A DNA stretch of 64,000 nt, taken from Myxococcus sp. RHSTA-1-4 (GTDB lineage Bacteria > Myxococcota > Myxococcia > Myxococcales > Myxococcaceae). The notes below the pieces were generated by a model. It made no database searches. It was not told the origin of the DNA and saw only the letters and a program-made list of their open reading frames with translations. Numbering within the stretch: position 1 is the first letter of the stretch; every line of letters begins with the position of its first letter. The translations under genes and the position numbers were made by a program. Of this stretch, positions 16,878 through 26,200 are shown piece after piece. Where the stretch lies: NCBI RefSeq assembly GCF_020037125.1, contig NZ_JAIQDG010000008.1:228877-292876 (forward strand), given 5' to 3'.

Positions 16878-17005
16878 CGCGAGCGTGGAGCCCTGCTCCC
16901 TCGGGAAAGGCCGGGCCGGCGGCCCGGGCCGCCGTGGGCCCGGTCCTTGCTCAGGGCCGGGCTCGCGGCTCGCGGCCCTGTTCCTGCCCGCGCCCCCCGG
17001 TGACC

Positions 17006-18154
17006 ATGGAAGCCACATCTTCGCGTCCTCGTTCTCGACCTCCTGCTCTCCGGTGGTGGCTCGCCGCCGGCCTGCTCCCCATCGCCCTGGGTGGCTTCGC
17101 GGCCCTCTCCGCCTCGGGTGAACGGATGGACCTGCCGGAGGAGGAAGAGGTCGCCTTCGTCAACGACAAGCCCGTCTCGCTGGAGCGGTTCAACCGGCTC
17201 CTCGCCTTCACCGCCGCGCGGGTGACGACGGCGGACGGCCGCATCCCGGACGCGGATGCGCTCCTGCTCAAGAACGCCATCGTCGAGAAGCTCATCGACG
17301 AGGCCGTCACGGACGCCGCCGCGAAGGAGCAGGGCCTCGAGGTGGAAGAGAAGGAAATCGACGCGGCCTATGAGGCCTTCGCCCAGTCCTTCCCCACGAG
17401 CGAGGCCTTCAAGCAGTACCTGGAGCGCACCCCGGACGGCAGCACGGCCATCCGCGGTGACATCCGCCAGCGCCTGCTGCGCGAGCGGCTGGCGAAGCAG
17501 GACGCGGCCGGGACGGTCTCCTACGACGAGGTGAAGCGCTACTACGAGAGCCACCCCGGTGCGTTCCACCAGCCCCAGCGGGTGAGCGCGAGCGAGGTGC
17601 TCGTGCTCCACGCCGACGACGCCTACGCCCGGGCCAAGGAGCTGCGGGAGAAGGTGCTCCAGGGCTCCATCGCCTTCGCGGACGCCGCCCGAAAGTTCTC
17701 GGAAGGCCCCACCCGCGACCTGGGCGGCGCCCGGGTGGACCTGACCGAGGCCACGCTGGAGGCCCACGTCTGGAAGGCGCTCGTGGAGCTCGAGCCCGGT
17801 CAGCTCACCGAGGTCCTCGAGACGAAGGAGGGCTACAGCTTCCTGCTCGTGCATGAGGTCCTGCCCGAGCTGGACCTGAAGTTCGAGGAGGTCCAGCCCG
17901 AAATCCAGGCCCGGCTGGAGCGGCTGTACGCGGATGCCCGGCTTCAGGGCCTGCTCCCGGAGCTGCGCTCCAAGGCCTTCATCAAGAACCTCTTCGCCGA
18001 GCGCTACGCGGACCTGCTCAAGGACCTGCTGAAGCCCGGCACTGCCTCCGAGCACGCCTCGTTCAGCCTCCCGTCCACCTCGTCCGCGCCGGAGCCCGTC
18101 CCGGCCGGCCCCGAGGCCACCGCCACCTCCCAGCAGAGCCGTCCGCGCCCATGA
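17006..18154 (+). CDS. PpiC/SurA-type peptidyl-prolyl isomerase, membrane-anchored
   Basis: A 382-aa foldase. After a basic N-terminus there is one transmembrane or signal segment (LRWWLAAGLLPIALGGFAAL, about 15-34). A SurA_N-like helical domain follows (VNDKPVSLERFNRLLAF, ALLLKNAIVEKLIDEAVTD), then a parvulin rotamase domain with VSASEVLVLHADDAYARAKELREKVLQG, FADAARKFSEGPTRDLGG and GYSFLLVHEVLPE. A Pro/Ser-rich tail ends it. PpiC proteins help fold exported proteins. It overlaps the next gene by ATGA, so it is translationally coupled to the 1505-aa protein and probably serves the large secreted proteins of the cluster. ATG 17006 was chosen because it immediately precedes the membrane segment. 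Confidence 0.9.
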   Translation: MEATSSRPRSRPPALRWWLAAGLLPIALGGFAALSASGERMDLPEEEEVAFVNDKPVSLERFNRLLAFTAARVTTADGRIPDADALLLKNAIVEKLIDEAVTDAAAKEQGLEVEEKEIDAAYEAFAQSFPTSEAFKQYLERTPDGSTAIRGDIRQRLLRERLAKQDAAGTVSYDEVKRYYESHPGAFHQPQRVSASEVLVLHADDAYARAKELREKVLQGSIAFADAARKFSEGPTRDLGGARVDLTEATLEAHVWKALVELEPGQLTEVLETKEGYSFLLVHEVLPELDLKFEEVQPEIQARLERLYADARLQGLLPELRSKAFIKNLFAERYADLLKDLLKPGTASEHASFSLPSTSSAPEPVPAGPEATATSQQSRPRP

Positions 18155-21100
18155 GTCCCGCATCCACCTGGAGAGTCATCTTGAAGCGCATCCCCTGGAT
18201 GGCAGGCCTCTTCCTGCTCCTGGCCGCCTCCGCCAGCCGGGCCGGCGAATTCGCCGGAGACCAGCTGGTCAAGACCTCGGCGTCGTATTTCGAGTTCTCG
18301 GAGGACGGCTACCTCTGGCCCTTCAACGTCACCTGCAGCCAGACGAGCTTCGAGCCCGCGTCGCCGGTGCAGATTGCCCCGGGCTCCGGAGACCCCGGCG
18401 CGCCGACGTCGAACCCGTTCACCTTCGCCACGTGCCCCATCTTCGACTCGAACGGAGATGGCCAGGCCGAGTTCCATTTCAGCCTGAGGTTCAACTCCCT
18501 GAGGGACCTGGGCCGGAAGACCATCGTCTGCAACGGCACGCACGTGGACCCCGCCTACTGCTGGAGCGCGGTCTCCCCACCGTGCAACGTCGTCTGCGAC
18601 CTGTCGAGGGTGAGCAACTTCCGCAGCCCCGCCGTCTTCCGCATCAACGTCGTCAACTCGCCGCCCAACGCGAGCCCGAGTCACACGCCCACGCCCGCGT
18701 GGAACGCCACCGTCACGCTGCGCGCCAACTCGACGGACCCGGATGGCGGAGGGCTGAACCACGCGTGGCGCATCGTCAGCAAACCGCCCATGTCCACCGC
18801 CACGCTGGCGAACGCGAACACCGCCAACGCCACCATCACCTTCACGAGCGACCGTGACATCGGCAGCTACCAGTTCGCGGTGGACATCTCCGACAACGAG
18901 GGCGAGCTCAAGACCTTCACCCACTCCTTCAGCGTCCCCAACGTCCCGCCGAACATCACCGTCGCCGGAGCCACGGAGCTTGACGCCAACACGCCCATCA
19001 ACCTCACGGCGTCCCCCACCACGGACGTGGACGGTGGTGCGCTGACCTTCACGTGGGACATCCTGGAAGCGCCTCCCCGCTCGGGTCTCGCGCCAACGAC
19101 CGGCTACGCCACCACGCCGGGCATCAACATCCCCACCACCGGCCTGCACGTGGGCACCTGGCGCTTCCGCGTCACCGCGCGTGACAACGAGGGCGACACC
19201 GACTCGGAGACCGTCACCGTCACGGTGCGCAACCTGAAGCCGCGCATCGCGCTCACGGGCCCCACGGAAATCGACGTGGGCCAGACGCTCCAGGCGGCCA
19301 CGTCCGTCCTCACGGATGACGACGGCGGAAACCTCACCTTCAAGTGGGAGCTGTTCCAGGCGCCCCAGTCCGCGGGCGTGGCCCCGCTCACCGTGCTGTC
19401 TTCCATCGCCTCCGTCAGCCGTCCCACCACGGCCAGCTCCGCCGGCACGTGGATTGTCCGGCTCACCGTCACCGATGACGAGGGTGAGTCCGTGCACGAG
19501 GACCGCTCCATCGTCGTGGATGACGTGCCCACCGCGAGCATCACCGGGCTGTCCGTGGCCCACCTGCTGGAGTTCCCCCTGGTGCTGGACGGGCGCGGCT
19601 CCAACGACCCCGACTCGCCGTGCCCCACCCAGGCCCACCGCTGCCACGTGACGGATGGGAGCCCCGTCCGGAACATCTCGCCGGGCATCGTCCAGTACAC
19701 CTGGTACGTGGTGGACATCCCCCCGGAGGCCTGGGGCGCGTACACCACGGGCCGCGTGGATGAGGTCTTCTTCGTCCCCGCGAACCAGTCCACGCTGTCT
19801 CTGGACTGGGCGGACATGGAGCCGGGCCAGTGGCAGTTCGAGCTGGAGGTGCAGGACGGCGAAGGCAACGTCGCGCGCACCCGGCACACCGTCACCGTCG
19901 TCCCGCCGCAGACGCCGCCCACCGCCGTGGTCAGCGGGTCCGCCTGGTACCTCGTCAACCTCGCCGGGGTGCTGCCCGGCGCCATCGTGGTGGATGGCTC
20001 CGCCAGCTTCGACCTCGACAACCTGACGACGGGCACTCCCGGCTCGGGCCTGGGGATTACGCAGTACGCGTGGTCCGCGGTGCCGCCCGCCGGGTGCACC
20101 GCGCCTTCGCTGCCGAGCGCCCCCTCGGCCAGCGTCCTCACCCTCTACGCCGCGGGCGCCACCGTGCCTCCGGCCTGCCAGGGCTTCTGGCGCATCCGCC
20201 TCACCGTCACGGATGACGACTCCTCCCCGCTGACGCACTTCGCGGAGACGGGGGTGACCATCGGCAACTGCGTCTCCGGCGTCTGCGTGGATGCACCCAC
20301 CACGCTCACGCCCGCCATCGTCCAGTCCTTCGACGGCGCGGACATCGACATCTACTACCACATCGATTCGACGCTCTACGAACACCCGGTGTTCAGCCTC
20401 GGCATGTACACGTTGCTGGAGGTCCTCCCCACCGGAAGCGGCACGCCCGTCTACACCGCGATGGAGCTGAGCATTCCTCCGATGAGCAAGGGCCTGCCCC
20501 TGGTCTTCAACTGGAACGGGTACACGCACGCGGGGACCCGGCCACCCACCGGCCGCTATGACGTGCGCGTGACGCTGCTCGACTTCGCGCTCGCGCCCAC
20601 TGCCTTCTCGGGCTTCCAGCCCCAGGCCATCCAGACGGAGGTGGTCACCCTCCAACTCGCCAGCAGCGCGCCGCACCTCGAGCGCTCGAGCGTGGTGGCG
20701 GGCACGGGCTCCGTCACGTTCGACTACCGCGTGGATGGCGCCATCTCCATCGACAGCCTGCAATGGCGGGTGCGCAACGGGGCGGGCAGCGTGGTGACGA
20801 GCGGCAACACGCCGAGCCCCGCCGCCCTGGGTGCCTTCTCGTGGAACGGCCGGGTGGGCGCGACGCCCCAGGCTCCGGGCCGCTACGAGATGGAGCTGGA
20901 GGCGTTCCGGAGCGGCCGCTCGCTGGGCGTGTCCCCGCGTGTCCCCTTCTACCTCTACGAGCTGGGCCTGGAGGTCCCCGGCCACGCGATTCCCGCGACC
21001 GGCCTGCCCGTCGCGGTCAACTCGGATGATGACGATGCGAACGGCGTCGATGACTCGGCGCAGTCGCCCGCGCCCGCCGGGGAGAACGACCTCGTGGCCG

Positions 21101-22668
21101 TCACGCTGCGCTTCCAGCCCCGAGTGGACGGACAGCTCACCCTGAGCTCGGACGGTGCGGCCCTCTTCAAGGTCTGGACGAGCTCGGCCAAGACGCAGCA
21201 GCTCGTGCTGCCGAAGACGTTCAACCTCCCCGCGGAGGCCGTGCCCGCCCAGGTCTACATCGAGGGCCTCCTTCCCGGCGCGCCGCAGCTCCGGGTGGAG
21301 TACCAGCCGCCCACGGGCGCCGCGCTGCCTCGCAAGGAGCTGAAGCTCAACCTCTGGCACCTGGCGACCCTGAAGGACGCCAACAACGACTTCCGCATCA
21401 CGGGAGCCGACGCGCCGACCTCCTTCGTCCGGGTGGGTCTGTGGGACGGTGCCTTCCGGCTGGCGGCGGACGGCTTCGGCCTGGTGGACACCCTCTACAA
21501 CGAGTCCGACCAGGTGCGGCTGGCGGCCTCCGGCAACCCGGAGAACTTCATCGGCCGCGACTCGCGCCGCTTCTACTACCAGCTCACCGACGCGGCGCGG
21601 AACACGAACGCCGGCACGGTGGAGGAGTACGCCCTGGAGTGGTTCACCACGGAGGCGGACGGCGTCACGAACCAGGACTACCCGGCCACGAACCGGACCC
21701 TCACGCTCACGGAGACAGGGCCGAACACGGGCGTGTTCGTGTCCCAGGCGGTGATGGTGGTGGCGGACCCGGTGGACCGGGACGTCGCCACCAACACGGG
21801 GCTCACGGCCCACCCGGGCGCCGCGGCCTACGACGCGGCGGAGCACCGGGTCCGCCAGGTGAAGAACCCGGACGGCCGCGTGGTGGCGAGGTACCAGCCC
21901 GTGGACCCCGCGACTCCGGCCAGCCTGCTCAAGACGCCGCTCTTCCAGCGGTCCGTCGAGGAGCGCCGCGCGATGACCGTCCGGGTCTTCAACTTCCAGG
22001 ACCCCACCAACCTGGGCATCGCGGCCATTCCCGCGGCGACGGTGAACCAGGTCACGCAGCTCATCCAGGAGCGGTACATCCCCCTGGGGATTCGCGTGGA
22101 AATCATTCACAACCCGGTGACGGATGTCATCAGTTTGCCGGCCGGCAGCGCGGTGAACCTCAACAACGTCGCCGGCTTCACGGGAAGCATCGGAACGCTC
22201 GCGCCCTCGGCGGACCAACAGGCGCTCATCAACCTGGCTCGCGGCGTGGACCCGGCCGGGCCCGCCAACGCGGACACCCTCTACCTCCTCTTCGTGGGCA
22301 ACTTCACGTCGGGTGACCGGGGCCAGTCCTTCCCGGATGGGTGGATTCCCGCGGGCTCCGCCGCCAGGAACTTCGTCTTCGCCGCGGGGCGGGCCCCTTC
22401 GCTCGACTACACGGGCGCGCACGAGGTGGGCCACATGCTCACCAATGCCACGCTGACCCATGCCCAGGCCGCTGGCACGGAGGCGGGCTGGGCCGGCGGT
22501 GGGCACTACGGCGGCGCTCATGACGTGTTCAACCTGATGCGGAACGGGACCATCAGCAGCGTCCCGCTCCAGCACTCGAATACCAAGCGGCTGTGGGACG
22601 ACACCGCCGTGCACACCGTCCAGCAGATTACCCGCGCGCGCTCGACGCGCTTCCTGAGGAACCCATGA
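18151..22668 (+). CDS. Giant secreted protein with PKD-type repeats and a C-terminal HExxH zinc protease domain
   Basis: A 1505-aa protein with a signal peptide (WMAGLFLLLAASASRAGEF). The N-terminal ~170 residues contain several Cys. About residues 170-710 are at least five PKD/Ig-like repeats, each with a D-x-D-G-G or similar turn and a closing VTVxDxEGE or VTVTDDEG strand. The mid region is beta-rich. The C-terminal ~250 residues form a zincin: HEVGH at about 1424-1428 followed by MLTNATLTH, then GGHYGGAHDVFNLMRNG, which offers a further ligand and a Met-turn. It probably acts outside the cell as a protease or adhesin-protease. It starts within the ppiC stop (ATGA) and its own stop overlaps the next ATG. 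The specific substrate is unknown. Confidence 0.88.
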   Translation: MSPASTWRVILKRIPWMAGLFLLLAASASRAGEFAGDQLVKTSASYFEFSEDGYLWPFNVTCSQTSFEPASPVQIAPGSGDPGAPTSNPFTFATCPIFDSNGDGQAEFHFSLRFNSLRDLGRKTIVCNGTHVDPAYCWSAVSPPCNVVCDLSRVSNFRSPAVFRINVVNSPPNASPSHTPTPAWNATVTLRANSTDPDGGGLNHAWRIVSKPPMSTATLANANTANATITFTSDRDIGSYQFAVDISDNEGELKTFTHSFSVPNVPPNITVAGATELDANTPINLTASPTTDVDGGALTFTWDILEAPPRSGLAPTTGYATTPGINIPTTGLHVGTWRFRVTARDNEGDTDSETVTVTVRNLKPRIALTGPTEIDVGQTLQAATSVLTDDDGGNLTFKWELFQAPQSAGVAPLTVLSSIASVSRPTTASSAGTWIVRLTVTDDEGESVHEDRSIVVDDVPTASITGLSVAHLLEFPLVLDGRGSNDPDSPCPTQAHRCHVTDGSPVRNISPGIVQYTWYVVDIPPEAWGAYTTGRVDEVFFVPANQSTLSLDWADMEPGQWQFELEVQDGEGNVARTRHTVTVVPPQTPPTAVVSGSAWYLVNLAGVLPGAIVVDGSASFDLDNLTTGTPGSGLGITQYAWSAVPPAGCTAPSLPSAPSASVLTLYAAGATVPPACQGFWRIRLTVTDDDSSPLTHFAETGVTIGNCVSGVCVDAPTTLTPAIVQSFDGADIDIYYHIDSTLYEHPVFSLGMYTLLEVLPTGSGTPVYTAMELSIPPMSKGLPLVFNWNGYTHAGTRPPTGRYDVRVTLLDFALAPTAFSGFQPQAIQTEVVTLQLASSAPHLERSSVVAGTGSVTFDYRVDGAISIDSLQWRVRNGAGSVVTSGNTPSPAALGAFSWNGRVGATPQAPGRYEMELEAFRSGRSLGVSPRVPFYLYELGLEVPGHAIPATGLPVAVNSDDDDANGVDDSAQSPAPAGENDLVAVTLRFQPRVDGQLTLSSDGAALFKVWTSSAKTQQLVLPKTFNLPAEAVPAQVYIEGLLPGAPQLRVEYQPPTGAALPRKELKLNLWHLATLKDANNDFRITGADAPTSFVRVGLWDGAFRLAADGFGLVDTLYNESDQVRLAASGNPENFIGRDSRRFYYQLTDAARNTNAGTVEEYALEWFTTEADGVTNQDYPATNRTLTLTETGPNTGVFVSQAVMVVADPVDRDVATNTGLTAHPGAAAYDAAEHRVRQVKNPDGRVVARYQPVDPATPASLLKTPLFQRSVEERRAMTVRVFNFQDPTNLGIAAIPAATVNQVTQLIQERYIPLGIRVEIIHNPVTDVISLPAGSAVNLNNVAGFTGSIGTLAPSADQQALINLARGVDPAGPANADTLYLLFVGNFTSGDRGQSFPDGWIPAGSAARNFVFAAGRAPSLDYTGAHEVGHMLTNATLTHAQAAGTEAGWAGGGHYGGAHDVFNLMRNGTISSVPLQHSNTKRLWDDTAVHTVQQITRARSTRFLRNP

Positions 22669-23225
22669 CTCGCCGCCTCCTTGCTGTCCTGGCGCTCACC
22701 CTCTCCACCGTGGCGGGCGCCCAGTCCAACGCCGTGAAGCTCGGCCGTGACTTCGCCACCGACGATGCCCACGCGCGGCTCATCGCCTTCAACCGCTTCG
22801 AGGAGGAGGTGGCGCCGGAGGCGCGGGCCTCCGCTCTCTCGGACCTCTGGGAGTCCGTGGAAGGAAGGCCCGAGGCGGAGGCCGTGCGCGCCACCGTGCT
22901 CGCCTACCTGATATCGCGGCCCGCGGAGAAGATGCCGTGGGACGCGCGCCTGGGCCGCCACGTGGCCGAGGCGGGCAAGGCCCCGAGCCCGGGGCTGCGG
23001 CGGCTGGCGCTGAACACCTTCACGCGCCGCGGGCCCCAGCTCGCGAAGGAAGAGACGCTCTCCTTCCTGGACGACTCGGATGACGCCGTCCGCGAGCTGG
23101 CCATCACCGAGGTGTCACGCTGGTCGGACGGCAAGAGCGTCCTGCGGGACTACGTGACGAAGCACTCCCGGTCCTCGAAGCACAAGGGCTCCGTCGCGCG
23201 GGCCCGGTTCCTCCTCGACAAGTAG
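22665..23225 (+). CDS. Exported HEAT-like helical protein
   Basis: A 186-aa protein with a signal peptide (MTRRLLAVLALTLSTVAGAQ). The mature part is a series of short helices (LIAFNRFEEEVAPEARASALSDL, AVRATVLAYLISR, LRRLALNTFTRRGPQLAKEE, VRELAITEVSRWSDG) with HEAT-repeat character. Its ATG overlaps the TGA of the zincin gene (ATGA), and it ends 21 bp before the next large gene. HEAT solenoids bind other proteins, so a role as a periplasmic partner or inhibitor of the neighbouring large proteins is a reasonable inference but not shown. It has no catalytic motif. Confidence 0.75.
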   Translation: MTRRLLAVLALTLSTVAGAQSNAVKLGRDFATDDAHARLIAFNRFEEEVAPEARASALSDLWESVEGRPEAEAVRATVLAYLISRPAEKMPWDARLGRHVAEAGKAPSPGLRRLALNTFTRRGPQLAKEETLSFLDDSDDAVRELAITEVSRWSDGKSVLRDYVTKHSRSSKHKGSVARARFLLDK

Positions 23226-23246
23226 TCTCCTGAAAGGACTTCCTCC

Positions 23247-26200
23247 GTGAGTCTCTCGTTTCCTCCGCACCGCCGCCGCGCGGTACGGCGCCCCCTTGCC
23301 CTGCTCGCGGGCCTTGCCCTCGTCTGGAGTCAGACCTCCCTGGGCGGTGGCGCGGCCGACGCCGGCGCGCCCCATCCCGTCACCGGAGGCTTCCTCATCC
23401 CCTTCGGCGTCGGAGTCGACGAGCTGAACGGGCGCGTGCTGGTGGCGGACACCGCCAACCGGCGCATCAAGTACACGGACATCTCCACCCTCGCGGGGGG
23501 CAGCCCCACCTGGTCCGAGGCCGGCTTCGTGGCGGACCCCACCCAGGAGCAGGCCCTCAACCAGCCCCAGGGCGTGGCCGCGGACGCGCAGGGCAACCTC
23601 TACGCGCTGGACAGCGTTGGCGGCGAGGTGGAGCTGTACCGGTGGAACGCCGGCACCTCCAGCTACACGTATGACCCGGCCTTCGCGTCCACCACGCGCA
23701 ACGTCGTGGCGGGGCTGACCATCACCCAGCCGAAGGACATCACCGTGGGGCCCATGGGCCGGGTGTACCTGCTCGACTCGGGCAACAGGCGCATCCTCGT
23801 GGCGGATGGCCCGGATGACACGAGCTGGGACGTCGCCCTGTCGGACCCCACGTGGTTCGGCCCCAGCGGCTTCGACGTGGGGCCGGATGGCACCTTCTAC
23901 GTGGCGGACACGGGCAACAACCAGGTCATCAAGATTCCCCCGGTGGGCGCGCCCCTGCGCTTCGGCTCGTTCGGTACGGGCACGTCGCAGTTCCGCAGCC
24001 CGCGCGACGTCGCCGTGGCGCCGGACGGGATGATGTGGGTGGCCGACACGCAGAACCACCGCGTCACCGTCTTCCGCGCGGACGGCAGCTACGACTCGAC
24101 GCTGGGCACCGCGCCGCTCTTCACCTCGCCGCAGAAGCTGGAGATTGACGGGCTGGGGCGCGTGTTCGTCATCGACTCGGACGCCGCGCGGCTCGTGGCC
24201 TTCCTGGGCTCGGGCGGGCCGGTGCCGTTCGACCTGTACGTGAGCGACTTCCTGGGGGACACCGGCACGGAGCCCACCGGGGCCTCCCTCACCCTGTCCT
24301 CTCCGGACATCCTCGTGCGGCACCGGCCGGATGTGAACCTGGCCACCGCGGCGCAGCACGGGCTGGGGTACTACGCCTTCCAGCAGCCGCGCCACGGCGT
24401 CAACAACTACGTCTACGTGATGGTGCGCAACCGCGGCGCCTCGCCCGCCACCAACTCCGCCGTCCGGCTGTACTGGGGCGACCCGGCGACGCCGCTCGTG
24501 TTCCCCGGTGACTGGAGCGAGGGCGGCTTCTTCGAGAGCTACTCCAGCCCCACCGTCAACGTGCCCGGCAACATCGCCTCCGTGCCCGCCGTGCCCGGTG
24601 CCACGGCGGCGGGCCATGGCGTCACCGTGGTGGGCCCCATCCTCTTCCGGCCGCCCCCGCCCGAGGACGCCGCCGCGAGTGATGGCCGCTTCGTGCTGAT
24701 GGCGCGGGCGTCCAACCTCTATGACCGGCTGACGCCCGCCACGGGACTGGACGAGGTGCGGAAGAACAACAACCTCGCGCTCCGCCCCATCGAGGTCTCC
24801 CGGGGCCCGTTCCCCGACGGCGTCCAGGACACGCTCGTCCTCCGGGTGGACTTCCCGGACATCACCGGCAGCGCGGACGAGGCCACCGTCGCCACGCGCA
24901 TCGACGCGCTGACGCAGTGGATCAACGAGGTCAGCTACAACCTGGCCACGCTGCGCCCCGTATTCACCGCGCCCCTGCCGCTGACGCGCACCAGCTCCCA
25001 GTACTACACCGGCGAGCAGACGCCGCTGGTGGAGCTGGCCACGGACGCGCTGGACGGGCTGCTGGCCCGCGAGCCCGGCGCGCTGGATGGCCCCACCGCG
25101 GACACCGCGGATGACATCGACCGGGTCATCCTCGTGGTGAACGACCCGGGCTTCACGCGGGACTGGGCCACGACGGGCAGCTGGCCGTACACCGTCGGGG
25201 GCACCACCCGCTGGCTCTCCGTCTCCATCCAGGGGCCCTCCAACTCCCTGGCGCAGTACGCGCACGGCTACTCGCACCAGTTCGGCCTCGTGGACCTGTT
25301 CGCCCACGAGAACGTGGAGTTCCCCATCGCCGAGCCCGCCAACCGCTGGGACAACATGGCGCTGCCGTTCGAGGGGGCTCACCCGCTCGTGTGGTCCAAG
25401 CAGCACGCCGCGTGGGTGACGAGCAGCGGCGGGCAGATTCTCTTCATCCCCCGTCCGCCTGGGAGCTCGCCCCGCACGGGCCAGCCGGCCATTCCCGTCA
25501 GCTTCCAGAGCACGCTGGTGGCGGGGCAGTACGGCGCCATCGCCATCGGCCTCACGCCCGGCGTGTCGTCCTTCGAGGACGAGACGCACTTCTACTGGGT
25601 GGAGGCGCGCACGCCGACGCTGGCGAACCGGGACCAGACGGTGCCGGGCAAGGGCGTGCTCGTCTACTACGCGAACAAGGCCATTCCCCAGGGCCAGGTG
25701 CCCGTCGTCATCCGGGACCGCACTCCCGCCACCACGGTGGGCGACGCGGCGCTGGGCGTGGGTGACACGGACTCGCCCCCCGGCACGGGCATCACCGTGC
25801 GCGTGGCCGCCGAGCGCCCGTCCAACGGCGGTTATGACGTCACCGTCGATTACACGCCCCCCGTCGACTACAACGTCCGCATCCGGGTGGGGGACCCCGC
25901 GTGGACCAGCCCGGACATCTGGGTGGACAACCAGGAGGACGGGGGCGGCTACAACACCACGCAGGTGGACGAGCAGCCCATCGCCGAGCAGGACAACCGC
26001 ATCTACGCCCGCGTCTACAACGACGGCCCGGCGGACGCGTACGACACCGAGGTGCGCTTCCTGCTGTCCGCGCCGTACCACACCGTGGGCGGAGAGGGCT
26101 CGTTCGACCTGTACAAAATCGTCTACATCCCGGTGATTCCCGCGGGTGAGTACCGGGACGTCTACGTGGTGTGGAAGCCCACGGGCGTGGACGACCCGCA

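Noticed and set aside
16897..16990. GC-rich palindromes (GGCCGGGCCGGC and similar) as regulatory elements
   Set aside because: Such runs arise easily at this GC content and have no regular spacing or T-tract.
18004..22614. A minus-strand open frame of about 1536 codons opposite the giant PKD zincin gene
   Set aside because: Composition is Arg/Gly/His/Val-rich without any domain or signal; it is the usual open shadow frame of a very GC-rich gene. The plus-strand frame has clear PKD repeats and HEVGH.
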